Source: Trinickia dinghuensis
GTDB taxonomy: Bacteria > Pseudomonadota > Gammaproteobacteria > Burkholderiales > Burkholderiaceae
Reading direction: 5' to 3'
Assembly: GCF_003367175.1 (NCBI RefSeq)
Contig: NZ_QRGA01000007.1
Coordinates: 31,042-95,041 of the forward strand
DNA length: 64,000 bases
Shown here: positions 43,724 to 52,296 of the stretch, piece by piece
Layout: every line of letters starts with the position of its first letter
How positions within the stretch are numbered: position 1 is the first letter of the stretch
Program-made: the position numbers and the translations under genes
The notes under the pieces: model-generated
Database searches by the model: none
Told to the model about the DNA's origin: nothing
The model's input: the letters and a program-made list of their open reading frames with translations, nothing else

Positions 43724-45451
43724 ATGAATAGCAGTTCCGCTTCGGCCAATTGGCAGAAGGCGCTCGCAGCATGCGCGCTCGCAGCCATCGGCTTCGCCCC
43801 GCAATTCTCGAACGCCGCCGGCGACTACCCCGCGGTCACCTTCGACCGGCTCGCGAACGCGAAGAGCGATCCGGGCTGGCTCACCTACTACCGCACCTAC
43901 GACGGGCAGTCGCATTCCCCGGCGAAGCAGATCGATACGTCGAACGTGAAGGACCTCTCGCTCGCCTGGAGCTACAAGTTCCCGGCCGATCTGCAGCAGG
44001 GCTTCGAAGCAACGCCGATCGTCAACGGCAACTATCTGTTCGTCAGCACGCCGAAGGACAACGTCTACGCATTCGATGCGACCACGGGCAAGTCGCTCTG
44101 GAAGTACGAGCCGAACCTCGGCCCGGAGGCGTTCAAGACCGCATGCTGCGACGTCGTGAATCGCGGCGTGGCGCTTTACGGCAAGAACGCCTATATCGCG
44201 ATGCTCGACGGTGAGATCGTCGCGCTCGATGCGCAATCGGGGAACGTCGCGTGGAAGAAGCGGATGTTCGATCCGGGCTTGGGCTATGCGTTCTCGCTCG
44301 CCCCGCTCGCGATCGACGGCGCGATCGTCGTCGGCAACTCGGGCGGCGAGTACGGTGCACGCGGCTTCATCGCGGCACTCGATCCCGACAACGGCAATGT
44401 GCTGTGGAAGCGCACGACGATTCCGGGCCCCAAGGAGAAGGGCGGCGACACCTGGCCCGATGGGATGCAGGAACATGGCGGCGGCGCATCGTGGCTGACG
44501 GGCACGTTCGATCCGGCCACGAAGACGCTCTTCTGGGGTGTCGGCAACCCGGGGCCGTGGCTCGCGAAGCTGCGTCCGGGCAGCAACCTCTATTCGGATT
44601 CGCTGCTCGCGCTCGACCCGAAGACGGGCGACATCAAGTGGCACTACCAGTACACGCGTAACGACACGTGGGACTACGACGGCGTGAATACGCCGATCCT
44701 CGCGAACGTCAAATACGACGGCAAGGACTACGACGCGATCATCCACGCCGACCGCAATGGCTTCTTCCACGCGATCGACCGCACGACGGGCAAGCTCATC
44801 TACGCGCATCCGTTCGTGAAGGCGATGTCCGTCACCGGTTATACGGCCGAAGGCGATCCGATCGAGGATCAATCGAAGTATCCCAACGCGGGCACGACGA
44901 TCAACACGTGCCCGAGCTTCCTCGGCGGCAAGAACTGGTGGTCCATCTCGTACGACGCGGCCAAGCATCTGGCATTCGTGCCGACGCTGCATGCGTGCAT
45001 GAGCCTCTCGGGCAAGTCGGTGAGCTACATGGAAGGTCTGCCGTACCTCGGCGAAGGCTTCGAGATCCAGCCCGAACCCGGCAGCAAGGGCTATGGCGAG
45101 TTGCAGGCGATCGACGTGAACACGGGCAAGAAGGTCTGGAGCCACTGGACCAAGATGCCGTGGAACGGCGGCGTCGCGAGCACGGCCGGCGGCCTGGCGT
45201 TCAGCGGCTCGCTCGACGGTCACCTCTACGCGTTCGACGAAGAGACGGGCAAGGTGCTCTGGCAGAGCCCGAAGCTGGCGAGCGGCATCGTCGCGCAGCC
45301 TTCCGTGTTCGAAGCGAACGGGCAAGAGTACGTCGCGGTGCTGGCCGGCTACGGCGGCGCGAACCCGATCTGGGGCGGCCCGATGGCGAAGATCGCCGAC
45401 AAGGTACCGCGCGGCGGCACGCTCTATGTGTTCGCGCTGCATCACGGCTGA
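43724..45451 (+). CDS. PQQ-dependent alcohol dehydrogenase with lanthanide-type active site
   Basis: A 575-residue periplasmic quinoprotein of the methanol/ethanol dehydrogenase family (type I, no haem). The signal peptide ends about residue 31 (SNAAG). The eight-bladed propeller carries the vicinal disulfide C141-C142 and metal ligands E209 (GGEYG) and N275 (GVGNPGPW). The catalytic base is D317 in WDYDG. D319, two residues later, is the residue that marks lanthanide-dependent XoxF/PedH enzymes; Ca enzymes have Ala or Ser there. GGAGA precedes the ATG. The product aldehyde would feed the aldehyde dehydrogenase at 49.4 kb. The substrate is probably a short alcohol; whether methanol or ethanol cannot be told. 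Confidence 0.95.
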   Translation: MNSSSASANWQKALAACALAAIGFAPQFSNAAGDYPAVTFDRLANAKSDPGWLTYYRTYDGQSHSPAKQIDTSNVKDLSLAWSYKFPADLQQGFEATPIVNGNYLFVSTPKDNVYAFDATTGKSLWKYEPNLGPEAFKTACCDVVNRGVALYGKNAYIAMLDGEIVALDAQSGNVAWKKRMFDPGLGYAFSLAPLAIDGAIVVGNSGGEYGARGFIAALDPDNGNVLWKRTTIPGPKEKGGDTWPDGMQEHGGGASWLTGTFDPATKTLFWGVGNPGPWLAKLRPGSNLYSDSLLALDPKTGDIKWHYQYTRNDTWDYDGVNTPILANVKYDGKDYDAIIHADRNGFFHAIDRTTGKLIYAHPFVKAMSVTGYTAEGDPIEDQSKYPNAGTTINTCPSFLGGKNWWSISYDAAKHLAFVPTLHACMSLSGKSVSYMEGLPYLGEGFEIQPEPGSKGYGELQAIDVNTGKKVWSHWTKMPWNGGVASTAGGLAFSGSLDGHLYAFDEETGKVLWQSPKLASGIVAQPSVFEANGQEYVAVLAGYGGANPIWGGPMAKIADKVPRGGTLYVFALHHG

Positions 45452-45515
45452 TTCACGCAGCCTTAGTTGCACCCTTAGTTAGTTAGCTTCATTCGGTAGC
45501 CTCATCTCCGAGCCT

Positions 45516-45553
45516 GTGTCACGGCCGCCCGCGCGGCGCGGCGGCCGTGACAC
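45516..45553 (+). terminator. Perfect 14-bp stem-loop after the dehydrogenase gene
   Basis: GTGTCACGGCCGCC pairs exactly with GGCGGCCGTGACAC across a 10-nt loop, with no T-run. It is more likely a partial terminator or 3' stabiliser giving excess dehydrogenase mRNA over the downstream genes than a full stop. Confidence 0.6.
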
Positions 45554-45580
45554 GACGCGGCACTCATCGAAAGCACGATT

Positions 45581-46852
45581 ATGAAAACGCACCTTCATCA
45601 GTTTGCGGCGGTCGCGGCGACCGTCGCCGGTCTGGCCACTGCGTCGTCGGCCTTGGCCGCCGAGCCGATCCACATCTGCACGTTTCCCGGCAGCCCCTCG
45701 GCCGCGCTCGACAAGGTCGTCGCCCAGGAAGCGTTCAAGACGGCCGGTATCGCCGCGACGTTCGTCGCGGATGGCATCCCCGGCGGCGACGATGACGACG
45801 GCGTCTCGTTGAAGGCGTTGCGCCGGACGCTCGGCCACGGCTGCGACGTCCTCGCAGGCTTTCCGCGTTCGTCCGTTGCCGATGCCGCGAGCGGCGCGAT
45901 GCGGTTTTCCCGCGGCTATCTGCGCACGGACTATGTCAGCGTCGAGGCAAGCACGAAAACGCACGAGGGTGCCGGGCCGGACGTCGTCGCCGCGACTTAC
46001 GGCAGCCCTTCGCAATTGATCGCAGTGCAAGAACAGCATGTGCGCTTCGATCTCGAGAATACGCCCGATCTCACCATCCAGGCCGTCGCAAGCGGCCGTG
46101 CGACACGCGCGATCGTCTGGTATCCGGCCGTGGTCGCCTACCAGCAAGCGCATGAGGGACAGCAGTTCGATGTCCGCAAGACGCGCTCGCCTTATTCCAA
46201 CTGGCAGCTCTCCTTTGCTTTCAGCCAGGATGCAAAGGCGTTGCAGAAAAAGGTCGACCGGGCACTGGGCGCCATGGTGGCCGATGGACGACTCGACACG
46301 CTCACGCACGCGTGGGCATTGCCGGCGTCAATCCAAGCCGCGCAGGCCGCGCAGGCCGCGCCAGCTCGATTCGCCTATATGGACGGCCCCGTCGCCGCGG
46401 CGAGCCGCGGCATGTTGCGCGATGCAGCGTACTCGGCGCGAAACGCAGGGCACATCGTCAAGATCTCGGACGCCGCGGCGCCCGCTGCGGGCGCTCCGTC
46501 GTTCGACAACGCGCAAATCGCGCACGGCAAGAGCCTGTACGGCAGCAACTGCGCGAAGTGTCATGGCGCGAACATGCAGGGCATCACGGCCCCCGCGCTG
46601 AGCGGACCGGCGTTCGCGCCCGCAAGCGGCTCGCACCTGACGATCGGCGGCATCTACACCTACATGTCGACCAACATGCCGGCCGATCGCCCCGGCAAGC
46701 TCAAGGACGACGAGTACGCCGACATCATGGCGTATCTGCTGAGCGCGAACGGCTACGGCCCCGGCAAAGCCAAAATGACGGCCGACAGCGCGCGCGGCTC
46801 GACGACGTTGCTCAACGCCGGCCCGCTCGGCGTGGCCCACGCGGCGAAGTGA
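45581..46852 (+). CDS. XoxJ/MxaJ-like periplasmic binding domain fused to cytochrome c
   Basis: A 423-residue exported protein (signal to about residue 26, ALAAE). Residues about 28-255 form a periplasmic-binding (SBP_bac_3-like) domain of the kind called XoxJ/MxaJ in methanol dehydrogenase clusters. After a linker, a class I cytochrome c domain (about 305-400) has the haem site C324-A-K-C327-H328 and axial Met candidates M362 or M366. In known clusters the binding protein (activation) and the cytochrome (electron acceptor) are separate genes, so this fusion is unusual. It follows the dehydrogenase and probably activates it and accepts its electrons (inference). Confidence 0.85.
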   Translation: MKTHLHQFAAVAATVAGLATASSALAAEPIHICTFPGSPSAALDKVVAQEAFKTAGIAATFVADGIPGGDDDDGVSLKALRRTLGHGCDVLAGFPRSSVADAASGAMRFSRGYLRTDYVSVEASTKTHEGAGPDVVAATYGSPSQLIAVQEQHVRFDLENTPDLTIQAVASGRATRAIVWYPAVVAYQQAHEGQQFDVRKTRSPYSNWQLSFAFSQDAKALQKKVDRALGAMVADGRLDTLTHAWALPASIQAAQAAQAAPARFAYMDGPVAAASRGMLRDAAYSARNAGHIVKISDAAAPAAGAPSFDNAQIAHGKSLYGSNCAKCHGANMQGITAPALSGPAFAPASGSHLTIGGIYTYMSTNMPADRPGKLKDDEYADIMAYLLSANGYGPGKAKMTADSARGSTTLLNAGPLGVAHAAK

Positions 46853-46863
46853 GCGCGTGATCG

Positions 46864-48249
46864 ATGAGCATCTTGGCAAACGAGCCGCGAACCCGTCGCT
46901 CGGCGCCGAACGATTCGGTCTCGCTCTATCTGCGGGACATGGCCGCGACGCCGCTTCTCACGCGCGAGGAGGAGCTCGACTTCGCGCGACGGATCGACGC
47001 GGCGCGCGTCGCGAGCATGATGCAGTTCGCGGCATATCCGGCGGCGCTGGATGAGCTCGCGTCGATCAAGCAGGAGATCGTCGAGGGCAAGGCGGCGATA
47101 GGCAGCTATGTCGTCGGCCTCAGTCAAGAGGAAGGCGACGCGGGGCTGCGTGACGGGATGGCATCGGGCAGCGTCATCGAGCAGGAGGACTCGCCCGAGC
47201 GGCAGGCGGCAATCGTCGCGCAACTGACTCGCATCGACGAAGCCGCTTCGGCGCTACGCGAAGCGATGCGGCACGAGGGCTACGGCTGCGCGTCGTATCG
47301 CCGGGCGCGTCGCAAACTGCGCGCGAGACTGGCGACGCTCCGTTTCACCGCGCGCACGATCGAGCGCTTGACGCAGTCGCTCGCTTTGCGGCGAGGCGGC
47401 ACGCACGCGCAGGACGCCGAGCGGCCGCACGATGGCGGCGGCTATGCGTTCGCGCTGCCGCCGGCGCTCGCCCGTCGTCTCCTTGTCCGCCTTCAAGTCA
47501 TCGATCGCGGCGCGGCGGGTGCGCGGGTGCGTTTGCTCAAGGGCAACCTGCGCCTCGTCGTTTCGATCGCCAGGCGCTATACCGAGCGCGGGCTGCCGCT
47601 TGCCGATCTCGTGCAGGAAGGCAACATCGGCCTGGTAAAGGCCATCGAGCGATACGATCACCGGCGCGGCTTCAAGTTCGCCACCTATGCGACCTGGTGG
47701 ATACGCCAGGCGGTGCTGCATGCGCTCGGCGATCAAGGACGGATGATACGGGTGCCCGTGCATACGGCCGATTCTCTGAGCAAGCTCAGCCGCATCACGC
47801 TCGATCATGTGCATCGCTCGGGCGGCCGGCCCACGCATGCGATGCTCGCGAAAAAGATGGGCATGCCGCTCGATAAGCTTCGCGACTTGACGAACATCGT
47901 CCGCGATCCCGTTTCCATGGAAACGCTCGCGGCGCCGGGAAGCGACGTGACGGTTGGCGAGTTCGTCGCCGACGACGACATGCCGACGCCCGAGGAAGTC
48001 ACGATGGCGCGGCATATGCGGCGCGCGGTGCTGGCCGCCATCGACCAATTGCCGACGCGCGAAGCGAACGTGCTGCGGCTGCGCTTCGGGATCGGCGTCG
48101 CGGACGAATATTCGCTGCGCGAAGTCGGCAAGCAACTGAATCTATCGGCCGAGCGCGTGCGCCAGATCGAAGTGATGGCGATCGAGCGGCTTCGCGGTGC
48201 GCCCGGCTTCGCGGGCCTGAAGGATTACGTCAGTGTGAACGGGCATTGA
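46864..48249 (+). CDS. Sigma70-family RNA polymerase sigma factor (RpoD/RpoH/RpoS-like)
   Basis: A 461-residue sigma factor. It has region 1.2 (DSVSLYLRDMAATPLLTREEE), an Arg-rich non-conserved insert (about 60-200), region 2 (LRLVVSIARRYTERGLPLADLVQEGNIGLVKAIERYD then KFATYATWWIRQAV), region 3 (PTHAMLAKKMG) and region 4 (VLRLRFGI, SLREVGKQLNLSAERVRQIE). It is too complete for an ECF factor and looks like a group 2 paralogue. It lies 11 nt after the XoxJ-cytochrome gene in the same direction, an odd place for a sigma factor; its target promoters are unknown. Confidence 0.9.
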   Translation: MSILANEPRTRRSAPNDSVSLYLRDMAATPLLTREEELDFARRIDAARVASMMQFAAYPAALDELASIKQEIVEGKAAIGSYVVGLSQEEGDAGLRDGMASGSVIEQEDSPERQAAIVAQLTRIDEAASALREAMRHEGYGCASYRRARRKLRARLATLRFTARTIERLTQSLALRRGGTHAQDAERPHDGGGYAFALPPALARRLLVRLQVIDRGAAGARVRLLKGNLRLVVSIARRYTERGLPLADLVQEGNIGLVKAIERYDHRRGFKFATYATWWIRQAVLHALGDQGRMIRVPVHTADSLSKLSRITLDHVHRSGGRPTHAMLAKKMGMPLDKLRDLTNIVRDPVSMETLAAPGSDVTVGEFVADDDMPTPEEVTMARHMRRAVLAAIDQLPTREANVLRLRFGIGVADEYSLREVGKQLNLSAERVRQIEVMAIERLRGAPGFAGLKDYVSVNGH

Positions 48250-48310
48250 CGCGGGAAGGGCGGGTTGAGGCGGGGACCGATGGGCGTTGGCGGTGAATGG
48301 GATTCGCGCA

Positions 48311-49156
48311 ATGATGACGCAAACGCATCGTGCATTCGATCGAGGTGAGCGCCGACGGCTCGGCGCGATCGCCGCGGTCGTGCTCGCCCTCCACGGCTTC
48401 GCGGCTTTGCATCTCTATCGGCAAGGTGTCGAATCGCATGCGGTTGCCGTGTCATCGGCCGCGCCCGTGTCGATCCGCTTCGTGGCCGCGATTCGAGCCG
48501 CGCCTTCCGCGGCGGCAACGGTTCGCCCCGCAGCGGCTGCAACCCCAGCGCCGAAGACGCCGCCAAGCAAAAGCAATGAGCGACCGGCTCATCGTCGAGA
48601 AGGCGCGGCGCACGAGGTTAGCCGCTCCGATGCCGACGTTGCGCGCACATCGAGGCCAAGGCCGAGGCAACCCGAATCGGTCCACAAGGAGTCGTTGCCG
48701 CGTGTAAGCAATGCGCTTTCGCCGGCTTCATCCGCTTCGCTCGCGGAGCCCCCATCGCAAAGCGCGGCGTCCTCGCACTCGAGTTCGTCCGTGGCGAAAC
48801 AGCCGCCGAGCGCATCGGCGTCGTCATCGGCTATCCCGGAGCATCAAGCATCGGCGGTTGTAGCCTCCGAAGCGCAGACCGAACCCATCTTCAACGCCGC
48901 CTATCTGCATAACCCCGCACCGGACTATCCGCCGATGGCGCTTCAACGAAGGTGGGAGGGAACGGTGCTGCTGAAAGTGCGTGTCCTTGCCGACGGCCGC
49001 GCGGAGCAAGTCACTGTGATCACATCGAGCGGACACGCATCGCTCGACGATGCGGCCGTGCAAGCGGTGACGGCATGGCGCTTCATTCCGGCACGGCGCG
49101 CGGGGGAGGCGATTGACGGCTGGGTACATGTGCCGCTCGTCTTCAAAGCGGAGTGA
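48311..49156 (+). CDS. tonB: TonB energy transducer
   Basis: A 281-residue TonB starting at ATG 48311 (the frame opens at 48287). It has one N-terminal membrane helix (about 14-32), a long Ala/Pro/Ser-rich periplasm-spanning region (about 50-195) and a C-terminal TonB domain (about 200-281; APDYPPMALQRRWEGTVLLK, then AVTAWRFIPAR). It would couple the ExbB/ExbD motor encoded at the end of the pqq operon to the receptor at 40.5-42.9 kb. It lies 61 nt after the sigma factor gene. All parts of one TonB system are therefore inside this cluster. Confidence 0.9.
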   Translation: MMTQTHRAFDRGERRRLGAIAAVVLALHGFAALHLYRQGVESHAVAVSSAAPVSIRFVAAIRAAPSAAATVRPAAAATPAPKTPPSKSNERPAHRREGAAHEVSRSDADVARTSRPRPRQPESVHKESLPRVSNALSPASSASLAEPPSQSAASSHSSSSVAKQPPSASASSSAIPEHQASAVVASEAQTEPIFNAAYLHNPAPDYPPMALQRRWEGTVLLKVRVLADGRAEQVTVITSSGHASLDDAAVQAVTAWRFIPARRAGEAIDGWVHVPLVFKAE

Positions 49157-49193
49157 GTACACGCTGCGTTAAAGCTAATGTGAATAAGCGGGG

Positions 49194-49210
49194 TGTTTTA
49201 AATTGAAACA
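49194..49210. promoter_or_regulatory. UAS variant 1 upstream of the aldehyde dehydrogenase
   Basis: TGTTTT-AAATT-GAAACA, a palindromic variant of the 17-bp element, about 102 bp before the -24 box. Confidence 0.45.
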
Positions 49211-49233
49211 CCGGACGCACTGCATATCATAGT

Positions 49234-49250
49234 TGTACCGGAATGAAACA
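49234..49250. promoter_or_regulatory. UAS variant 2 upstream of the aldehyde dehydrogenase
   Basis: TGTACC-GGAAT-GAAACA. It matches better when read on the minus strand (TGTTTC-N5-GGTACA). It starts exactly 40 bp after variant 1, an integral number of helical turns. Confidence 0.45.
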
Positions 49251-49302
49251 CTTAAAATTCCGCGGAAATATCGCTGTTCACCGGATTTCAACGATTTCAA
49301 TT

Positions 49303-49318
49303 TGGCATGCTTGTTGCC
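49303..49318 (+). promoter_or_regulatory. Sigma54 promoter of the aldehyde dehydrogenase
   Basis: TGGCATG-CTTG-TTGCC fits the -24/-12 consensus. It lies 75 nt before the ATG at 49394. Confidence 0.75.
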
Positions 49319-49393
49319 TAATGCAGCCGACAGCCGTTTGGCGCTGTGATGTGTTTTTCAGAAAACGCGATCGAAATCTAAAGGAGACGTGCG

Positions 49394-50920
49394 ATGGACC
49401 TGTTTGACCTGAAACAACTCGGCCTGGACATTGAATTCCCGTACCGCAAGCAGTACGACAACTATATCGGCGGCAAATGGGTGCCGCCGGTCAGCGGGAA
49501 TTATTTCGAGAACGTCTCGCCGATCAACGGCAAGCCGTTCTGCCGCGTTCCGCGCTCGAGTTCGGAAGACATCGAACTGGCGATCGATGCCGCGCATGCG
49601 GCGCGCCGCAAGTGGGGCAAGACCTCGACCACCGAGCGCGGCAATCTGCTCCTGGCCGTGGCTGACCGCATGGAGAAGAACCTGAAGCTGCTCGCCGTCG
49701 CCGAGACGATCGACAACGGCAAGCCGCTGCGCGAGACGATGGCCGCCGACCTGCCGCTCGCCATCGATCACTTCCGTTATTTCGCCGGCTGCATCCGCGC
49801 GCAGGAAGGCGCGATTTCGGAGATCGACGACAACACGGTGGCTTACCATTTCCACGAGCCGATGGGTGTCGTCGGCCAGATCATCCCGTGGAATTTCCCC
49901 CTCCTGATGGCCGCCTGGAAGCTTGCCCCCGCGCTCGCGGCCGGCTGCTGCGTCGTCATGAAGCCGGCCGAGCAGACGCCTGCTTCCGTGATGGTCCTCA
50001 TGGAAATCATCGGCGATCTGTTCCCCGCCGGCGTCATCAACATCGTCAGCGGTTTCGGCAAGGAAGCCGGCGAGGCCCTTGCCACGAGCAAGCGGATCGC
50101 GAAGATCGCCTTCACGGGGTCGACGCCGATCGGCAAGCGCATTCTGCACGCGGCGGCCGACAACCTGATTCCGAGCACGGTCGAGCTGGGCGGCAAGAGC
50201 CCGAACATCTTCTTCGCCGATGTGATGGACCACGACGATGCCTACTTCGACAAGGCGCTCGAAGGCTTGGCGATGTTTGCGCTGAATCAGGGCGAAGTGT
50301 GTACGTGTCCGTCGCGCATTCTGATTCAGGAATCGATCTATGGGCGCTTCATCGAGAAGGCGATCGAACGCGTCGGCAAGATCAAGGCCGGCCATCCGCT
50401 CGATCTGCAGACGATGATCGGCGCGCAGGCTTCGCAGCAGCAGCTCGACAAGATCCTCTCGTACATCGATATCGGCCGCGGCGAAGGCGCGCAGTGCCTG
50501 ACCGGCGGTGCGCGCACGGCGCCGCTGTCCGATCTCGGCGACGGCTTCTACGTTCAGCCGACGATGCTGCTCGGCAACAACAAGATGCGCGTGTTCCAAG
50601 AGGAAATCTTCGGGCCCGTGGCGTCGGTGATGACGTTCAAGGACGAAGCGGAAGCGATCGAATTGGCCAACGACACGTTCTATGGCCTCGGCGCCGGCGT
50701 TTGGACGCGCAACGGTACGCGCGCTTATCGCATGGGCCGCGAGATCGAGGCGGGCCGTGTCTGGACGAACTGCTATCACCTGTATCCCGCGCACGCCGCG
50801 TTCGGCGGCTACAAGCAGTCGGGCATCGGCCGGGAAACGCATAAGAAGGCACTCGAGAACTATCAGCAAACGAAGTGTCTGCTCGTCAGCTATCAAGCCG
50901 AGGCGCTTGGGTTCTTCTGA
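49394..50920 (+). CDS. NAD-dependent aldehyde dehydrogenase (ExaC/acetaldehyde dehydrogenase type)
   Basis: A 508-residue class-3-like aldehyde dehydrogenase that oxidises acetaldehyde-like aldehydes to acids. Visible features: the N-terminal [15 protein letters not shown], cofactor loop IIPWNFPLL, nucleotide motif [11 protein letters not shown], catalytic Glu in [12 protein letters not shown] and catalytic Cys in GEVCTCPSR, and the end [18 protein letters not shown]. Close relatives are the ExaC enzymes of PQQ-ethanol oxidation. It has its own sigma54 promoter and UAS variants, and AGGAGA precedes the ATG. A strong terminator follows. Confidence 0.95.
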   Translation: MDLFDLKQLGLDIEFPYRKQYDNYIGGKWVPPVSGNYFENVSPINGKPFCRVPRSSSEDIELAIDAAHAARRKWGKTSTTERGNLLLAVADRMEKNLKLLAVAETIDNGKPLRETMAADLPLAIDHFRYFAGCIRAQEGAISEIDDNTVAYHFHEPMGVVGQIIPWNFPLLMAAWKLAPALAAGCCVVMKPAEQTPASVMVLMEIIGDLFPAGVINIVSGFGKEAGEALATSKRIAKIAFTGSTPIGKRILHAAADNLIPSTVELGGKSPNIFFADVMDHDDAYFDKALEGLAMFALNQGEVCTCPSRILIQESIYGRFIEKAIERVGKIKAGHPLDLQTMIGAQASQQQLDKILSYIDIGRGEGAQCLTGGARTAPLSDLGDGFYVQPTMLLGNNKMRVFQEEIFGPVASVMTFKDEAEAIELANDTFYGLGAGVWTRNGTRAYRMGREIEAGRVWTNCYHLYPAHAAFGGYKQSGIGRETHKKALENYQQTKCLLVSYQAEALGFF

Positions 50921-50963
50921 TACCGATTTCGATCGACTCGTTGCCGCCTTATCGGCGGCATTT

Positions 50964-51003
50964 GCTCGAGCACCGCGGAAGCAATCGGTGCTCGAGCTTT
51001 TTT
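50964..51003 (+). terminator. Rho-independent terminator after the aldehyde dehydrogenase
   Basis: A perfect 12-bp stem (GCTCGAGCACCG / CGGTGCTCGAGC), 10-nt loop and a run of six T. A smaller 7-bp hairpin (50942-50960) precedes it. Confidence 0.9.
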
Positions 51004-51044
51004 GCGTCTACTGCATTGACGGAGCTTGGTCCGGTCAGGACGCT

Positions 51045-52118
51045 TTAAAACGCGTGCCGCACGCCGACATCGACGCCGACGGTCGTGCCAGGCAGCCCGA
51101 ACACCGTGTTGTCGCTGAGACCGAAGCCCGAGTTCATCGCGCCATGATTGTTGACCATGGCCACCTGCCCGTAGAGCTGGGTCCGCTTCGAGAGGCTGTA
51201 GACGGTGCCGACCGCGCCCATCACCGAATGGTTCGCCGTGTTGTTCCGATCACTGGTGAACCAGACGCCGCCGTTCAGATCGAGCGCCGGATTCAACTGA
51301 TAGTCCAGCCCGCCGCTATAGACGTTGTTGCTGAACGATCCCGCCACTTTGTAGCTCGTGAACGAAGCCTTGCCCGTCAGCGCGCCGAACGTATAACCGA
51401 CCCCGACCGTGCGGCCCACGAACGCGACGGTGCTAGACAGCGGCGTGATGGCCGTGCCGCCGCTGTTGCCGTCGTAGAGCGCCGCGTTGATCATCAGGCC
51501 GCCGTTCTGATAGGTCAGGCTGCCCGAGTACTGACGTCCCGCTTGGAAATTGCCCGCCTGGCCGCCGAGCGCGAGCATGGCGCTGCCGGTGAGCCCGGCG
51601 ATGGTCGGGCTCGTGTACGAGATCGCGTTCGAATTGAACAGGCCCGTGGCGAGCACGTTATCGACGTAGCTGACGATGCCGCTGCCGAAGTGGGCCAGAT
51701 TGCGCGGATCGGAGCCGTCGATTGCCAGGAAGAAAGGCGAGAACTGCAAGCCGAGCTTCGCTTCGCCGAAGCCGCCATCGAGCGCGACCCAGGCTTGCCG
51801 GCCGAAGTAGTTGCCGTTCGAATGGCTCAGTGCGCCGTTCGCGATGCTAATGCCGCTCTCGAGCTGGAAATTGGCCTTCAAGCCGCCGCCCAGATCCTCG
51901 CTGCCCTTCAGCCCGAACACCGTCGGGGTCAAGCCCGTATCCATGAACGAGAACTGATGCCCCGCGTTCTGTCCGGCATTCGCACCCGGTGTGCGGTTCG
52001 TGTACAGCAGCCCGGCGTCGAGATCGCCATAGAGCGTGACGCTGCTCTGGGCGAAGCTCGGGGCGCTCGCAACCGCGCCGAGCAAGGCTACTGACAAGAC
52101 CATTTTTTTGCTACTCAT
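51045..52118 (-). CDS. Outer-membrane porin (Porin_4, OmpC-like)
   Basis: A 357-residue porin with a signal peptide to about residue 23 (SFAQS), the start SVTLYGDLDAGLLYTNR, a GLKGSEDLGGGLKANFQLE segment and a C-terminal Phe (VGVRHAF). It lies between the aldehyde dehydrogenase terminator and acs, and probably gives small solutes entry. A 6-bp inverted repeat TCCTAT-N7-ATAGGA lies near 52165-52185 in its upstream region; no sigma54 box was found, so I do not place it in the EBP regulon. Confidence 0.93.
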   Translation of the reverse strand: MSSKKMVLSVALLGAVASAPSFAQSSVTLYGDLDAGLLYTNRTPGANAGQNAGHQFSFMDTGLTPTVFGLKGSEDLGGGLKANFQLESGISIANGALSHSNGNYFGRQAWVALDGGFGEAKLGLQFSPFFLAIDGSDPRNLAHFGSGIVSYVDNVLATGLFNSNAISYTSPTIAGLTGSAMLALGGQAGNFQAGRQYSGSLTYQNGGLMINAALYDGNSGGTAITPLSSTVAFVGRTVGVGYTFGALTGKASFTSYKVAGSFSNNVYSGGLDYQLNPALDLNGGVWFTSDRNNTANHSVMGAVGTVYSLSKRTQLYGQVAMVNNHGAMNSGFGLSDNTVFGLPGTTVGVDVGVRHAF

Positions 52119-52213
52119 CGTCTACCTCCGTGGGTGTTGATTTGGCTTTAATGAACGACTAATCCTATTGATTGGATAGGAGTGCTAATTAATCGGACGA
52201 ATCCGACCATTTC

Positions 52214-52235
52214 CGGCACGAGGGAGGCCGTGCCG
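52214..52235 (-). terminator. Hairpin after acs
   Basis: CGGCACG / CGTGCCG 7-bp stem with an 8-nt loop, 62 nt beyond the acs stop. It has no T-run, so its role as a terminator is uncertain. Confidence 0.35.
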
Positions 52236-52296
52236 TATGACGGCATGGGGCGCGCACCGACGCGCTAGGCGCGCCGGCAGCGTCGGTGGCGCGGCG

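Noticed and set aside
43484-45472. 662-residue minus-strand ORF opposite the PQQ dehydrogenase
   Set aside because: Arg/Ala/His-rich composition and no motif. It is an antisense shadow of a well supported gene in GC-rich DNA.
49358-50896. 512-residue minus-strand ORF opposite the aldehyde dehydrogenase
   Set aside because: No motif; a shadow of a gene with intact catalytic Glu and Cys.
52160-52190. Sigma54/EBP control of the 51-kb porin
   Set aside because: Only a TCCTAT-N7-ATAGGA repeat is present; no -24/-12 box or 17-bp element, so the porin was left out of the regulon.
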